In this document: one piece after another, positions 18,001 through 29,672 of the stretch | Layout of the letters: every line of letters begins with the position of its first letter | Position numbering within the stretch: the first letter of the stretch is position 1 | NCBI RefSeq assembly: GCF_000738005.1 | Contig: NZ_JHAL01000001.1 | Coordinates: forward strand, 510,196 to 574,195 | Direction of reading: 5' to 3' | From: Bifidobacterium crudilactis | Lineage (GTDB): Bacteria; Actinomycetota; Actinomycetes; Actinomycetales; Bifidobacteriaceae | DNA: 64,000 bases | Made by a program: the position numbers and the translations under genes | The notes under the pieces: generated by a model | What the model saw: the letters and a program-made list of their open reading frames with translations, nothing else | What the model was told of the DNA's origin: nothing | The model's database searches: none

Positions 18001-18093
18001 GTGTTGGGCGCCACCCGTGCATGCCAAAATGCGAAGAGCCGCTTAACCCCTAAAAGAAGAAAGACCAGGAACCTTGCGATTCCTAGCCTTGAT

Positions 18094-18170
18094 TGGTAGC
18101 GGGGTCAGGATTTGAACCTGAGACCTCTGGGTTATGAGCCCAGCGAGCTACCGAACTGCTCCACCCCGCG
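18094..18170 (-). tRNA. Initiator tRNA-fMet (CAT)
   Basis: The minus strand gives a 77-nt cloverleaf with encoded CCA. The anticodon arm GGGCTCATAACCC has the three G:C pairs that mark initiator tRNA, and position 1 (C) is unpaired with position 72 (T), also an initiator trait. The T-arm is TCAGGTTCAAATCCTGA. Confidence 0.95.
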
Positions 18171-18550
18171 ACGGCTGCCTTACGACAGCTCTATCTACTT
18201 TAGGGGTGAAGCTGAGAATGTCAAACCGGTGTGGCGCACTTTGCTGGCAGAGGAAGTTTCTGCTTCGCCGAAGAACCAGGACAGTCGGACCGACGCCGTG
18301 GCGGTTCCTGACATCAGCGGAGACGGGTAGACTCTGCCGATCAGACCCGCCGCGCCTCCCATGTCCGTACCCCATTGCCGCAGAACCGATGCTCCACCCG
18401 ATGCCCCACCTCGCGCCCCACCATGTTGCTCCGCCAAAGATGTCCACCACAGTGCCGCATGCTGCTATCACCCCTACCTGCAACTCCTCATAAGCACAGC
18501 TGATAGCGAGAGGGCTGTTCACTTCGGTCAGGCTTGCAATAATGGAGGGC
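18171..18550. other. metA upstream region
   Basis: No gene is supported; longer open frames are shadows. A 7-bp inverted repeat GCTATCA/TGATAGC (18464-18470 and 18501-18507) could form a leader hairpin before metA, where methionine or SAM control is common, but no known riboswitch consensus was recognised. Confidence 0.35.
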
Positions 18551-19609
18551 ATGCCAATCAATATTCCAAGTGGTCTGCCAGCAAGGGCGATTCTCGATTC
18601 GGAGAGAATCTTTGCTTTGGAGCGCCCAGAAGCCGAACAGCAGGACCTGCGTCCGCTGAGACTCCTGATATTGAACCTGATGCCGAAAAAGATTGAAACC
18701 GAAACAGAATTATTGCGGCTTATTTCCAAATCACCTCTTCAGGTTGAGGTCGATTTCATGAAAATCGCCAGTCATAAGGCCACGCACACCAGTCGAGACC
18801 ACCTCCTGAAGTTCTATGAGCCCTTGAGTGAGGTTCGGGACAACTATTACGACGGATTCGTCGTCACCGGGGCCCCCGTGGAGCATCTGCCCTTTGACGA
18901 GGTCGATTACTGGGACGAGTTCAAGGAGATATTGGATTGGGCTTCATCGCATGCCTTCTCGACTCTGTACTTGTGCTGGGGGGCGATGGGTGCTCTCAAC
19001 TACCGTTACGGTGTACGCAAGCACGTTCTCGACAAGAAAATTTTCGGTGTCTTTCCGCAGTATTTGCAGGACGAGTACTGCTTCATCACCAATGGATTCG
19101 ATGAAATCATTCTGCAGCCGCATTCCAGGCTTGCGTCGATGGACGAGGGCGACATCGCCGCGAACCCTGATTTGCAGGTGCTTACCTGGGGAGAGGAGTC
19201 AGGTCCCGGTCTGATAGCCACGCGCGATTTTTCCGAAGTGTTCGCCTTGGGCCACTGGGAGTACGGAAAATACACCCTTGCGGACGAGTACGCGCGGGAC
19301 ATGAGCAAGGGCATGACCAATGTGCCGTTCCCGAAGAACTACTATCCTCACGACGACCCGTCGCAGGAGCCGCTGTTCGCCTGGCGAGCGCACGCGAATC
19401 TGTTGTGGCGCAATTGGCTGAACTGGGTCTATCAGACCACGCCGTATGATTTGGGCGCGGTTCCGGAGCTCAGGGCAAACAAACGTCTGGGCACGGATCG
19501 TTCGATTCGTCATGCACCCGGAAGCCCACGCCGAGACGGATACGCCATATTCGCAAAAGACGGGTATGGTGTGATTCAGAACGTGCGGGGTACGAACGAA
19601 ACGGCATGA
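18551..19609 (+). CDS. metA: Homoserine O-acyltransferase (MetA), predicted acetyl-CoA type
   Basis: It acylates homoserine, the first committed step of methionine synthesis. From ATG 18551 the residue numbering matches the E. coli enzyme: nucleophile Cys142 (YLCWGA), His235 and Glu237 (GHWEY). The N-terminus MPINIPSGLPA and LILNLMPKKIETE are family-typical. Residue 111 is Glu (GAPVEHLPF); published MetA work links Glu111 to acetyl-CoA and Gly111 to succinyl-CoA use, so acetylation is predicted. GGAGGG lies very close before the start, and ATG 18542 is an alternative. Length is 352 residues. The homoserine substrate comes from hom at 55291-56604. Confidence 0.93.
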   Translation: MPINIPSGLPARAILDSERIFALERPEAEQQDLRPLRLLILNLMPKKIETETELLRLISKSPLQVEVDFMKIASHKATHTSRDHLLKFYEPLSEVRDNYYDGFVVTGAPVEHLPFDEVDYWDEFKEILDWASSHAFSTLYLCWGAMGALNYRYGVRKHVLDKKIFGVFPQYLQDEYCFITNGFDEIILQPHSRLASMDEGDIAANPDLQVLTWGEESGPGLIATRDFSEVFALGHWEYGKYTLADEYARDMSKGMTNVPFPKNYYPHDDPSQEPLFAWRAHANLLWRNWLNWVYQTTPYDLGAVPELRANKRLGTDRSIRHAPGSPRRDGYAIFAKDGYGVIQNVRGTNETA

Positions 19610-19863
19610 TTCCAAGCCTAAGCGGGCGAGACGGCGCAAAACGCCGTCAAAGCCTTGCGGCACAAGGGCTTAAGGGTCATGTCCACATTCGCAAGTAGAC
19701 CATTCACTAGCCATTCGGAGCAGAATGTCCGCGTCTACGGGATTCGCTTCCCGAAGGTGCTGGCGGACTGCTTTATGGGTGATGTGAGGAAACCTTCGCG
19801 TCACAATGTCATCGAATACTGGCGTTATATTTAATGCTGGTCGGGAAAAGCAGGAGGCGTTAG

Positions 19864-20676
19864 ATGACGGGTTTGTACGGTGCACAAACGCTGGTAGCCG
19901 CGTCGAACGAGCCGGATTATCCGACTATCCAAGACTTCCTTCCTCCGGAGATCCTCTTCCAAGGAACTCCTTTCGCGATCAATCGCATCATCCTGGTTCG
20001 TATCATCGCCACCGTGGTGCTGTTGCTTGTCCTCGGCATCACTGCTTCGCGGGCGAAGCTCATTCCCGGAAGATGGCAGTCGGCCGTCGAGTGGGTTCTG
20101 GACTTCGTGAAGAACAGCATCGTGTACGAGGTCATGGGGGAGCTGCGCGGCAAGCGCTATGTGCCGATGATCACCACGGTGTTCATGACCATCGCCGTAT
20201 TCAATCTTTGCGGTGAGATATCAGGTCTGAACATCGCTGCAACGGCGACCATCACCATGCCTTTGGTATTCGCCATCTGGACCTTCTGCCAGTATTGGGG
20301 CGCGGCGATACGTGAGAAGGGTCTCGGGAAGTATCTCAAACAGGAACTGATTCCTGAGGGAGTTCCTGCACCCGTGCTCATTCTCGTTGCTCCGATGAAT
20401 CTTCTCGAGATTCTCGTCATCCGCCCGCTCTCACTGACCATCCGTTTGTTCGCCAATATGATGGCGGGGCATATCGTTCTTGCCCTGTGCCTGGCCACCA
20501 CGCAGTTCTTCCTCTTCGAGGTTTCGAACAAAGCGATGATGCCCTTGGGCGGTCTGATGTTCGTCGCCGGTTTCGCGATGACCCTGTTCGAGATGTTCAT
20601 TGCCTGCCTGCAGGCCTTCATCTTCGCAATTCTTTCCACTGTATACATCAATCTCAGCTACCCGGAGAACGACTAG
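19864..20676 (+). CDS. atpB: F1Fo ATP synthase subunit a
   Basis: This membrane subunit provides the two proton half-channels. The start at 19864 has GGAGG in GCAGGAGGCGTTAG. Several transmembrane helices are visible. The essential Arg lies in the helix NLLEILVIRPLSLTIRLFANMMAGH, the strongest family motif. Length is 270 residues. It is first in the operon atpBEFHAGDC and 66 bases before atpE. No atpI-like gene precedes it. Confidence 0.96.
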   Translation: MTGLYGAQTLVAASNEPDYPTIQDFLPPEILFQGTPFAINRIILVRIIATVVLLLVLGITASRAKLIPGRWQSAVEWVLDFVKNSIVYEVMGELRGKRYVPMITTVFMTIAVFNLCGEISGLNIAATATITMPLVFAIWTFCQYWGAAIREKGLGKYLKQELIPEGVPAPVLILVAPMNLLEILVIRPLSLTIRLFANMMAGHIVLALCLATTQFFLFEVSNKAMMPLGGLMFVAGFAMTLFEMFIACLQAFIFAILSTVYINLSYPEND

Positions 20677-20721
20677 ACTTCGAGTGGTCATCGGTTTTTT
20701 CGAGGTAACAAGCTCGAATAA

Positions 20722-20973
<252 letters not shown>

Positions 20974-21021
20974 ACGTCGAATGATGGCAAGCAATTGGAT
21001 AGGTGAAAGGAGGGTGACGAA

Positions 21022-21552
21022 GTGACGATAGCAGCAGAAAACGGAATCAGTCTGTTCCTGCCGAAGACCTACGACATCGTGTGGTCTTTGATAATCCTGG
21101 TGATTGTCGCGGTGTTCTTCTACAAGTTCTTCCTGCCCAAGTTCCAGGCGATCTTCGATGAGCGTGCAGCCAAAATCGAAGGTGGCATCGAGAAGGCGGA
21201 CAAAGCCCAGAAGGATGCCGAGGCCGCGAAGAAGAAGTATGAGGATCAGCTCGGCGAAGCGCGTATCGCAGCATCGAAGATTCGTGATGACGCACGGGCG
21301 GAAGCCTCGCACATCATTGCCGATGCTCGCAGTCGTGCGGAAACCGATGCTTCGCAGATCACCTCCAATGCACAGCGTTCCATCGAATCGCAGCAGCAGC
21401 AGGCCTTGGTGAGTCTGCGCGGTGAAGTCGGCACTCTGGCCACCGCTCTAGCAGGCAAGATTCTCGGATCGAAGCTGGAAAGCGAAGAAGTGCAGAAGTC
21501 GATGATCGATTCGATGATCGAGCAACTCAATGACGGAAAGAAGGAGCGCTGA
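21022..21552 (+). CDS. atpF: F1Fo ATP synthase subunit b
   Basis: The peripheral stalk subunit, 176 residues, starting at GTG 21022 after GAAAGGAGGGTGACGAA. One N-terminal helix (YDIVWSLIILVIVAVFFYKFFLPKF) anchors it, followed by a long charged coiled coil rich in A, E, K and R, as is usual for subunit b. It connects subunit a to delta. Gaps to atpE and atpH are under 50 bases. Confidence 0.95.
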   Translation: MTIAAENGISLFLPKTYDIVWSLIILVIVAVFFYKFFLPKFQAIFDERAAKIEGGIEKADKAQKDAEAAKKKYEDQLGEARIAASKIRDDARAEASHIIADARSRAETDASQITSNAQRSIESQQQQALVSLRGEVGTLATALAGKILGSKLESEEVQKSMIDSMIEQLNDGKKER

Positions 21553-21594
21553 CGGCCCGAACAGGGTTCGTCTCACGCTTCTGAAGGAGGTGAC

Positions 21595-22425
21595 ATGCGA
21601 GGAGAAACGTCGCTGAACTCCGACCGGTGCGCCCGGGAGAAGTTCGCACCGATGCTGCGCGAGGCCAATGTGCAGGCGGGCGTCGTGTCAAGCGAGTTAT
21701 TCGATTTCGCCAACCTGCTGGATTCGAATCCGCGGATTGAGCGGGCGCTCACCGACCCTTCTCGTCCGGCTTCGGACAAGAAGGAACTGGTCGATAGGCT
21801 TCTCGAGCAGTCAGGAGCGTTGCCCTTGACCAAGGAGATTCTCGAGGATCTCGCCCAGCGTGGTTGGAGCAAGGTGGAGCATATAGCGAATGCCGTGGAG
21901 GATCTCGCTGTGGATGCCACGCTCTATTACGCGGACGTCAAGGGAGTGACCGCAACCGTGGCCATCGAGCTCGCGAAGATTCATTCCGCGTTCCTCAATA
22001 TGGCCCAGGTTCGTTCGCGGCTTTCCGACACACAGGTCAGTGCAGACACGAGAATCAAGTTCCTCAAGCAGTTGCTTGCAGGGCAGCGTCTGAACCCTCT
22101 GACTCTGGTGCTGGCGGAACACGCGACCAGGGATCTGCGCAACCGTCGTTTCCTGTCGACGCTTTCGTGGCTTATCAACGAGATCTCCCGCCATATGGGG
22201 GAGCAGGTGGTCACCGTCGTTTCGGCCGTGCCTCTGACGCGCGAGCAGTTCAGCGGCATCATCAGCGCATATTCAGCCAAGCTGGGCAGACCGGTGCATA
22301 TCAATTCCGTGGTGGATCCCAAGGTCCTTGGGGGCTTGAGAATCCAGTTCGGCGCTGAGGTGCATGACAACACGGTCGTCGCACAGCTGCAGCAGCTGCG
22401 GCGCAAGGTTGGGGTAAGCGCGTGA
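21595..22425 (+). CDS. atpH: F1Fo ATP synthase subunit delta
   Basis: The 276-residue delta subunit links the F1 head to the b stalk. The start follows an excellent GAAGGAGGTGAC. The C-terminal part shows the conserved pattern VVTVVSAVPLTREQFSGI and LGRPVHINSVVDPKVLGGLRIQFGAEVHDNTV. The N-terminal domain is longer than in E. coli (177 residues), as is common in actinobacteria. Confidence 0.93.
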   Translation: MRGETSLNSDRCAREKFAPMLREANVQAGVVSSELFDFANLLDSNPRIERALTDPSRPASDKKELVDRLLEQSGALPLTKEILEDLAQRGWSKVEHIANAVEDLAVDATLYYADVKGVTATVAIELAKIHSAFLNMAQVRSRLSDTQVSADTRIKFLKQLLAGQRLNPLTLVLAEHATRDLRNRRFLSTLSWLINEISRHMGEQVVTVVSAVPLTREQFSGIISAYSAKLGRPVHINSVVDPKVLGGLRIQFGAEVHDNTVVAQLQQLRRKVGVSA

Positions 22426-22471
22426 TACGCATGCGAAAGACTTACAAACAGTATAAGAAAAAGGAGTGATC

Positions 22472-24103
22472 ATGGCGGAACTTACCATTGATCCTGCCAC
22501 GATACGCAAGGCGCTCGATGATTTCGTCGAGTCGTACAAGCCGTCGGAAACACCCACCCAGGAGGTCGGGTATGTCCGTACGGCTGGCGACGGCATTGCG
22601 CACGTGGAGGGGTTGCCCGGCTGCATGGCCAATGAGTTGCTGACTTTTGAAAACGGCACTCTGGGCTTGGCGTTCAACCTGGACGCCCGTGAAATCGGCG
22701 TGGTTATCCTCGGTGATTTCGCAGGTATCGAGGAAGGCCAGGAAGTCAAGCGGACGGGTGAGGTGCTTTCCGTCCCCGTTGGCGATGGCTACCTCGGTCG
22801 TACGGTGAACCCTTTGGGCGAGCCTATCGACGGTCTTGGCGATATCAAGAGCGAGGGGCGACGCATTCTGGAGGCTCAGGCCCCGGATGTGATGCACCGT
22901 CATCCGGTGGACGAGCCGATGTCGACCGGCATCAAGGCCATCGACGCCATGACGCCAATCGGCCGAGGCCAGCGTCAGCTCATCATCGGTGATCGCCAGA
23001 CGGGAAAGACCGCTCTGGCCATCGATACGATTATCAACCAGAAGCAGAACTGGGAGTCCGGCGATCCGAAGAAGCAGGTGCGCTGCATCTACGTCGCCAT
23101 CGGGCAGAAGGGTTCCACCATCGCTTCGGTGCGTGCCTCCCTCGAGGATGCCGGTGCCATGGAATACACCACCATCGTGGCATCTCCGGCTTCGGATTCG
23201 GCAGGCTTCAAGTACATCGCCCCGTACACGGGCTCGGCAATCGGCCAGCATTGGATGTACAACGGCAAACACGTGCTCATCGTCTTCGATGATTTGAGCA
23301 AACAGGCCGAAGCATACCGCTCCATCTCGCTGCTGCTGCGTCGTCCGCCGGGGCGTGAAGCGTACCCGGGTGACGTGTTCTACCTCCATTCCCGCCTGTT
23401 GGAACGCTGCGCGAAGCTTTCCGACGGACTGGGCGGCGGTTCGATGACCGGTCTGCCGATCATCGAGACGAAGGCCAACGATGTTTCCGCTTACATCCCG
23501 ACCAACGTCATCTCCATCACCGATGGCCAGATCTTCCTGCAGTCGGATCTGTTCAACGCCAATCAGCGCCCTGCCGTCGATGTGGGCATCTCGGTGTCCC
23601 GAGTCGGTGGCGCCGCTCAGACCAAGGCATTGAAGAAGGTCTCCGGAACGCTGAAGATCTCCCTGGCCCAGTACCGCTCATTGGAATCCTTCGCGATGTT
23701 CGCATCCGATTTGGATGCTGCGTCGAAGGCCCAGCTGACCCGTGGAGCACGACTGACCGAGCTGCTGAAGCAGCCTCAGTTCACGCCGTACCCGATGGAG
23801 CAGGAGGTCGTTTCGGTATGGATCGGCACGCACGGCAAAATCGATGACTTGGATCTCAAGGACGTGCTGCCCTTCGAGAAGGGTCTGATGGATTATCTCG
23901 ATCACAATACGAATGTCCTCAAGACCATTCGCGAGACCGAGGACTTCACCGATGACACGGAGCAGGCTCTGGAAGCTGCCGTGACCGAGTTCCGCGGAAC
24001 CTTCGTCACCAAGTCCGGAACACCGCTCGAAGGTGCGAAGAAGAACAACGAGGCGGGTCCGGCTCCTATCGAGCAGGAACGAATCGTTGCGGGGGCGAAG
24101 TAA
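22472..24103 (+). CDS. atpA: F1Fo ATP synthase subunit alpha
   Basis: The non-catalytic nucleotide-binding subunit of F1, 543 residues. ATG 22472 follows AAAAAGGAG; an in-frame GTG at 22466 lies within the ribosome site. Walker A is GDRQTGKT, and the stretch [32 protein letters not shown] is the alpha/beta family signature. The arginine finger region is [15 protein letters not shown]. It ends three bases before atpG. Confidence 0.97.
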   Translation: MAELTIDPATIRKALDDFVESYKPSETPTQEVGYVRTAGDGIAHVEGLPGCMANELLTFENGTLGLAFNLDAREIGVVILGDFAGIEEGQEVKRTGEVLSVPVGDGYLGRTVNPLGEPIDGLGDIKSEGRRILEAQAPDVMHRHPVDEPMSTGIKAIDAMTPIGRGQRQLIIGDRQTGKTALAIDTIINQKQNWESGDPKKQVRCIYVAIGQKGSTIASVRASLEDAGAMEYTTIVASPASDSAGFKYIAPYTGSAIGQHWMYNGKHVLIVFDDLSKQAEAYRSISLLLRRPPGREAYPGDVFYLHSRLLERCAKLSDGLGGGSMTGLPIIETKANDVSAYIPTNVISITDGQIFLQSDLFNANQRPAVDVGISVSRVGGAAQTKALKKVSGTLKISLAQYRSLESFAMFASDLDAASKAQLTRGARLTELLKQPQFTPYPMEQEVVSVWIGTHGKIDDLDLKDVLPFEKGLMDYLDHNTNVLKTIRETEDFTDDTEQALEAAVTEFRGTFVTKSGTPLEGAKKNNEAGPAPIEQERIVAGAK

Positions 24104-24106
24104 GCT

Positions 24107-26537
<2,431 letters not shown>

Positions 26538-26538
<1 letters not shown>

Positions 26539-26831
26539 TGGCCGGTGAAGAGAAGTCCACGATGCAGGTGAACATCGTAGCCTCCGATCGTCCGGTGTGG
26601 TCCGGAACCGCAAGGTCCGTGACCATACCGGCCTCCGAGGGCGGCATGGGCATACTGCCGGACCACGAACCTGTGCTGACCGTCATCCGGGAAGGTGTGG
26701 TCACCGTGACCGAGGCAGAGGGCACGCAGCACTCCTTCAACGTCAATGACGGTTTTATCGCCTTCGATTCGAATAAGCTGACGGTCGCGGTCGAACGCGG
26801 TTCACAGCTGAAAGACGGGCAACAGGATTAG
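26538..26831 (+). CDS. atpC: F1Fo ATP synthase subunit epsilon
   Basis: The 97-residue epsilon subunit shares one base with the atpD stop (TAATG), so it is translationally coupled. It contains only the N-terminal beta-sandwich (VNIVASDRPVWSG, GGMGILPDHEPVLTVIREG). It lacks the C-terminal helical hairpin that inhibits rotation in E. coli, so any epsilon-type inhibition must differ. This short form is usual in bifidobacteria. It is the last gene of the operon and is followed by a strong hairpin. Confidence 0.93.
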
Positions 26832-26915
26832 GTTCCGTTCCGTGCCTGTTGCGCCGGAAACCGTCCAGCGGCGTTTGAACGGTATCCGTGCGAATTGAGA
26901 ACGGTTGCGCGCAAT

Positions 26916-26975
26916 AAGGTGCCGAAACGTGGAGCATCGCCTGAGAGGGCGTGTCTCTCCACGTTTCGGCACCTT
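26916..26975 (+). terminator. Terminator hairpin of the atp operon
   Basis: A perfect 19-bp stem (26916-26934 with 26957-26975, beginning AAGGTGCCGAAACGT) has a 22-base loop and lies 85 bases past atpC. The trailing T-run is short (CCTTTG). It separates the operon from nucS. Confidence 0.75.
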
Positions 26976-27050
26976 TGCCGTCTGTGGGTGTCTAAGCGGT
27001 GATCGTATGCCGGTTGTGACACGGTCGACCTCCGCGCTATGGTGACACCT

Positions 27051-27827
27051 ATGCGCATAATCGTTGCCGACTGCACCGCCGTATATACAGGGAGACTCAA
27101 TGCATCCTTGCCTTTGGCCAGGCGGGTGCTGCTTATCAAAGAGGATTCCAGCTGTCTGATTTTTTCGGAGCTGGGTTCATACAAGCCGCTGAACTGGATG
27201 GCGGCTCCTTGCACGCTGCGTGAACTGGAACCTGACGGTGACGCGACGGCACTGCAGCACGAGGAATTCCTTGATGCCGCACTTCAATCGGATGCAGGGG
27301 CGTCTGCGGCTCAGTCCGACAAAGAGGCCATGCAGCTTCCGGAGAAGATTATCAGGGTCAATTCGACCAAATCGGATGATGTGCTCACGGTCTCCTTGAT
27401 GAACATCGTCAGTGACCAGTATTTCGCGTTGGGCACCGACCCCGGTTTGACGAAGGACGGCGTCGAAGATCACCTGCAACGCTTCCTTGCACAGCAGATT
27501 GAACGTCTTGGAGAGGGAACCAGCCTCGTCAGGCGTGAGTATCCGACGGCTATCGGTCCGGTTGACATCATGGCGGTAGATGCCGAGGGCAAGCATGTGG
27601 CCGTGGAAATCAAACGACACGGTGGCATAGACGGTGTCGAGCAGCTGACCAGATACTGTGAGTTGCTGAACCGCGACCCCCTGCTTGCGCCTGTGCGCGG
27701 CGTCTTCGCCGCCCAGACGATTACACCCCAGGCCAAAACCCTGGCGGAGGATCGGGGATTCTCATGCCTGCTGCTTGACTATGAGGACATGAAGGGTGTG
27801 CAGAGCGACGAACTGACTCTTTTCTAG
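27051..27827 (+). CDS. nucS: Mismatch-specific endonuclease NucS/EndoMS
   Basis: Actinobacteria that lack MutS and MutL use this enzyme to cut both strands at mismatches. The N-terminal domain starts MRIIVADCTAVYTGRL; the C-terminal nuclease domain has the PD-(D/E)xK catalytic set Asp172, Glu186 and Lys188 (GPVDIMAVDAEGKHVAVEIKRHG). The extreme C-terminus ELTLF is the expected sliding-clamp binding peptide. ATG 27051 matches the family start; ATG 27039 adds four residues. Length is 258 residues, with an acidic, alanine-rich insert at about 70-95 between domains. It follows the atp operon, as is frequent in actinobacteria. Confidence 0.93.
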   Translation: MRIIVADCTAVYTGRLNASLPLARRVLLIKEDSSCLIFSELGSYKPLNWMAAPCTLRELEPDGDATALQHEEFLDAALQSDAGASAAQSDKEAMQLPEKIIRVNSTKSDDVLTVSLMNIVSDQYFALGTDPGLTKDGVEDHLQRFLAQQIERLGEGTSLVRREYPTAIGPVDIMAVDAEGKHVAVEIKRHGGIDGVEQLTRYCELLNRDPLLAPVRGVFAAQTITPQAKTLAEDRGFSCLLLDYEDMKGVQSDELTLF

Positions 27828-27848
27828 TGCAAACACGGGCAGGGATGC

Positions 27849-27972
27849 GGTTGTGTAGGGATATTCAGTCGCACAGCGTGTATCCGCGCGATTGATGAAT
27901 ACCGGAATGGCGGCATTCCAACCTTCCTCCGTGCAAGCCGCGGATCGGGCATTCGGCAATCCCTACATAACC
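27849..27972. repeat. Inverted-repeat element ending in GTGTAGGGAT, copy 1
   Basis: GGTTGTGTAGGGAT (27849-27862) and ATCCCTACATAACC (27959-27972) are inverted ends with one mismatch in 14 bp, 124 bp end to end. A second element with the same ends lies at 41928-42024. There is no open frame inside that could be a transposase, so a MITE-like or mobile-element remnant is suggested. Confidence 0.6.
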
Positions 27973-28093
27973 GTGTTCGGTGCAGAGGACACCGTTAAAA
28001 TGTCGTCTTCGTCACATCTGCAGCCGCTTGGCGCATCACGGTGTCTCGACGGTATCTTCGAATTGCCTGAAATATCAAGGAAATTGAGCACGG

Positions 28094-28141
28094 ACACTAG
28101 ATATAGGGGTGCAAGCGTCAACACGCCACGAGAGATAGTGG
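28094..28141 (+). promoter_or_regulatory. Tandem NrdR-box-like sites upstream of nrdH
   Basis: ACACTAGATATAGGGG (28094-28109) agrees with the NrdR box acaCwAtATaTwGtgt at 13 of 16 positions, and CCACGAGAGATAGTGG (28126-28141) at about 10 of 16. Their starts are 32 bases apart, the spacing typical of paired NrdR boxes. Further downstream there are the palindrome TACACGCGTGTA (28156-28167) and the inverted pair GTGTAAT/ATTACAC (28163-28169, 28186-28192). Confidence 0.6.
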
Positions 28142-28217
28142 TTTTGTTTTCAGACTACACGCGTGTAATCTCCAAGAACACGAGAATTACACGAATGTTT
28201 TTTTGGGAGTGATCACG

Positions 28218-28454
28218 ATGCCGATAACCGTCTTTGCGAAGCCTCATTGCCCGCAGTGCGATGCCACCAAGCGTCAGTTCAACAAGCTTGGCGTCGAATA
28301 CGATGTCGTGGATCTCACCCAGGACGCACAGGCTTTGGAAGACTTTCGTGCCGCGGGATATCGCCAGGCACCCGTCGTGGTCGCAGGCGAAGATACCTGG
28401 ACCGGTTTCCGTCCGGACATGATCAAGAAGGTCGCCGAGTTCATCAACGCCTGA
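28218..28454 (+). CDS. nrdH: NrdH-redoxin
   Basis: A 78-residue glutaredoxin-like protein that supplies electrons to class Ib ribonucleotide reductase and is itself reduced by thioredoxin reductase. The active site is Cys11-Pro-Gln-Cys14 in FAKPHCPQCDATKR. The C-terminal block APVVVAGEDTWTGFRPDMI is NrdH-specific. ATG 28218 is preceded by GGGAG; the open frame from 28203 adds MGVIT. The nrdIEF genes are not in the window, so nrdH is a stand-alone transcription unit here, closed by a very strong terminator at 28527-28585. Confidence 0.93.
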   Translation: MPITVFAKPHCPQCDATKRQFNKLGVEYDVVDLTQDAQALEDFRAAGYRQAPVVVAGEDTWTGFRPDMIKKVAEFINA

Positions 28455-28526
28455 TAGCCGTCGCTTTCGGCGGCTGCTGTTCACCGAAGCTTTGTTGATG
28501 CCCACAGATTGATTTGTCGTTGACAT

Positions 28527-28585
28527 AAGAGGTGCGCCCCCATCCGAGGACTGAGTCATCAGTCTCGGATGGGGGCGCACCTCTT
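28527..28585. terminator. Bidirectional terminator between nrdH and the FKBP gene
   Basis: A near-perfect stem of about 28 bp (arms begin AAGAGGTGCGCCCCCATCC and end with its complement) closes a small GTCA loop. Both flanks are A- or T-containing (ATAAGAG and CTCTTGTATT). It lies between convergent genes and can serve both. Confidence 0.85.
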
Positions 28586-28606
28586 GTATTGCAGTCCGCG
28601 TCGGGA

Positions 28607-29596
28607 TTAATATGCCGCGAGGATATCGACCACGAATACCAGGGTCGAGTTCGCCGGGATGCTTGATTGCGCTTCCGAACCATAGCCCAGGCTCGGAGGA
28701 ATGATCAGCAGGACCTGTGAACCCACGGTCTGTCCGGCAAGACCCTGCTTCCAACCCGAAATCACCTGACTCAGGCTGAAATCGGTGGCGGTGCCTCTAT
28801 CCCATGAGGAGTCGAACTGTTTTCCGGTGCTTGCGAGCCATCCGGTGTAATTCGCGCTGACGGTCTGCGTATCCTTGACTTCGGCTCCGCTGCCCTTGAT
28901 GAGGGTCTGGACGACCATGTCACTGCCCGGCTTGTAGTCGTTCATGTCCAGTGACGGCTTGCCGGTCTTGTCGAGCGTGACCTTCGGCAGATTGGAGGGA
29001 ATATCGGTGACCGCAGTGCCTTCGGCGCGTGTCAGGGCCTTGGACTTGGAGACCAGGGTCATCACCATCAGATATGTGGTGGCGTTCGATGACGTCGTCG
29101 CCGTGCTGGTGGAGGTGTCCTTGATGCCGAAGGCTATCGTCGTGTTGATTTTCTGACCTTTGAGCAGGTTATAGTAGGCCGAGTTCATCGAGGATGTCCG
29201 TATGACCATCGAGCAGTCGGGGGTGTTCTTCTCCCAGGTCGAATCCAATTCCGAGCCGTTGACGGCGCTGATGGCGATGCTCTGAGCGCAGACACGGTCG
29301 CCGTCCTGAAGCGCCTCGCCGTTTCCTTCCTGAAGGATGGAGTAGGTGTTGTTCTGAACGTCGAAAGGCTTGGAGAAGCTTACCGTCGGTTTTTTGCCGA
29401 GTTCGCCTTTTGCCTCGACGCCGGTCATTTTGGAGAGTTTGACGCTGGAGCTGGCGGAGGAGGACGAGGAAGCGCTGGAGGAGGAGCTATCGGAAGCCGA
29501 ACCGCTTCCGCAAGCCGCCAGACCGAGGCACATCGTCAGGGCGCAGCACACTGAAAGCGCCTTGCCGAACTGGTGTTTGCTGAGTATATGTCGCAT
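28607..29596 (-). CDS. FKBP-type peptidyl-prolyl isomerase lipoprotein
   Basis: A secreted, lipid-anchored foldase. The signal peptide has a lipobox LAAC (Cys29) followed by a long Ser-rich linker. The C-terminal half is a clear FKBP domain: VSANYTGWLASTGKQFDSSWDRG, VISGWKQGLAGQTVGSQVLLIIPPSLGYG and IPANSTLVFVVDIL. The N-terminal half (about residues 75-190) follows the same layout (EGNGEALQDGDRVCAQSIAI, GSELDSTWEKN, MNSAYYNLLKGQK) but lacks the active-site aromatics, so it seems a degenerate second FKBP unit. Length is 329 residues. Terminator 28527-28585 lies downstream. Confidence 0.9.
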   Translation of the reverse strand: MRHILSKHQFGKALSVCCALTMCLGLAACGSGSASDSSSSSASSSSSASSSVKLSKMTGVEAKGELGKKPTVSFSKPFDVQNNTYSILQEGNGEALQDGDRVCAQSIAISAVNGSELDSTWEKNTPDCSMVIRTSSMNSAYYNLLKGQKINTTIAFGIKDTSTSTATTSSNATTYLMVMTLVSKSKALTRAEGTAVTDIPSNLPKVTLDKTGKPSLDMNDYKPGSDMVVQTLIKGSGAEVKDTQTVSANYTGWLASTGKQFDSSWDRGTATDFSLSQVISGWKQGLAGQTVGSQVLLIIPPSLGYGSEAQSSIPANSTLVFVVDILAAY

Positions 29597-29672
29597 ATTG
29601 GCTAACTCTAACGCCTTGTCCTGATTTTGCGATTAAGCCGAGGGTTTGGGGAACCTGTAGAATAGCGGTGTT

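Noticed and set aside
18430..18550. Possible SAM riboswitch before metA
   Set aside because: Only a 7-bp inverted repeat was found; no core of SAM-I, SAM-II or SAM-IV could be recognised.
27892..28212. 106-residue frame upstream of nrdH
   Set aside because: It covers an inverted-repeat element and the NrdR boxes, lacks a ribosome site and shows no conserved pattern.
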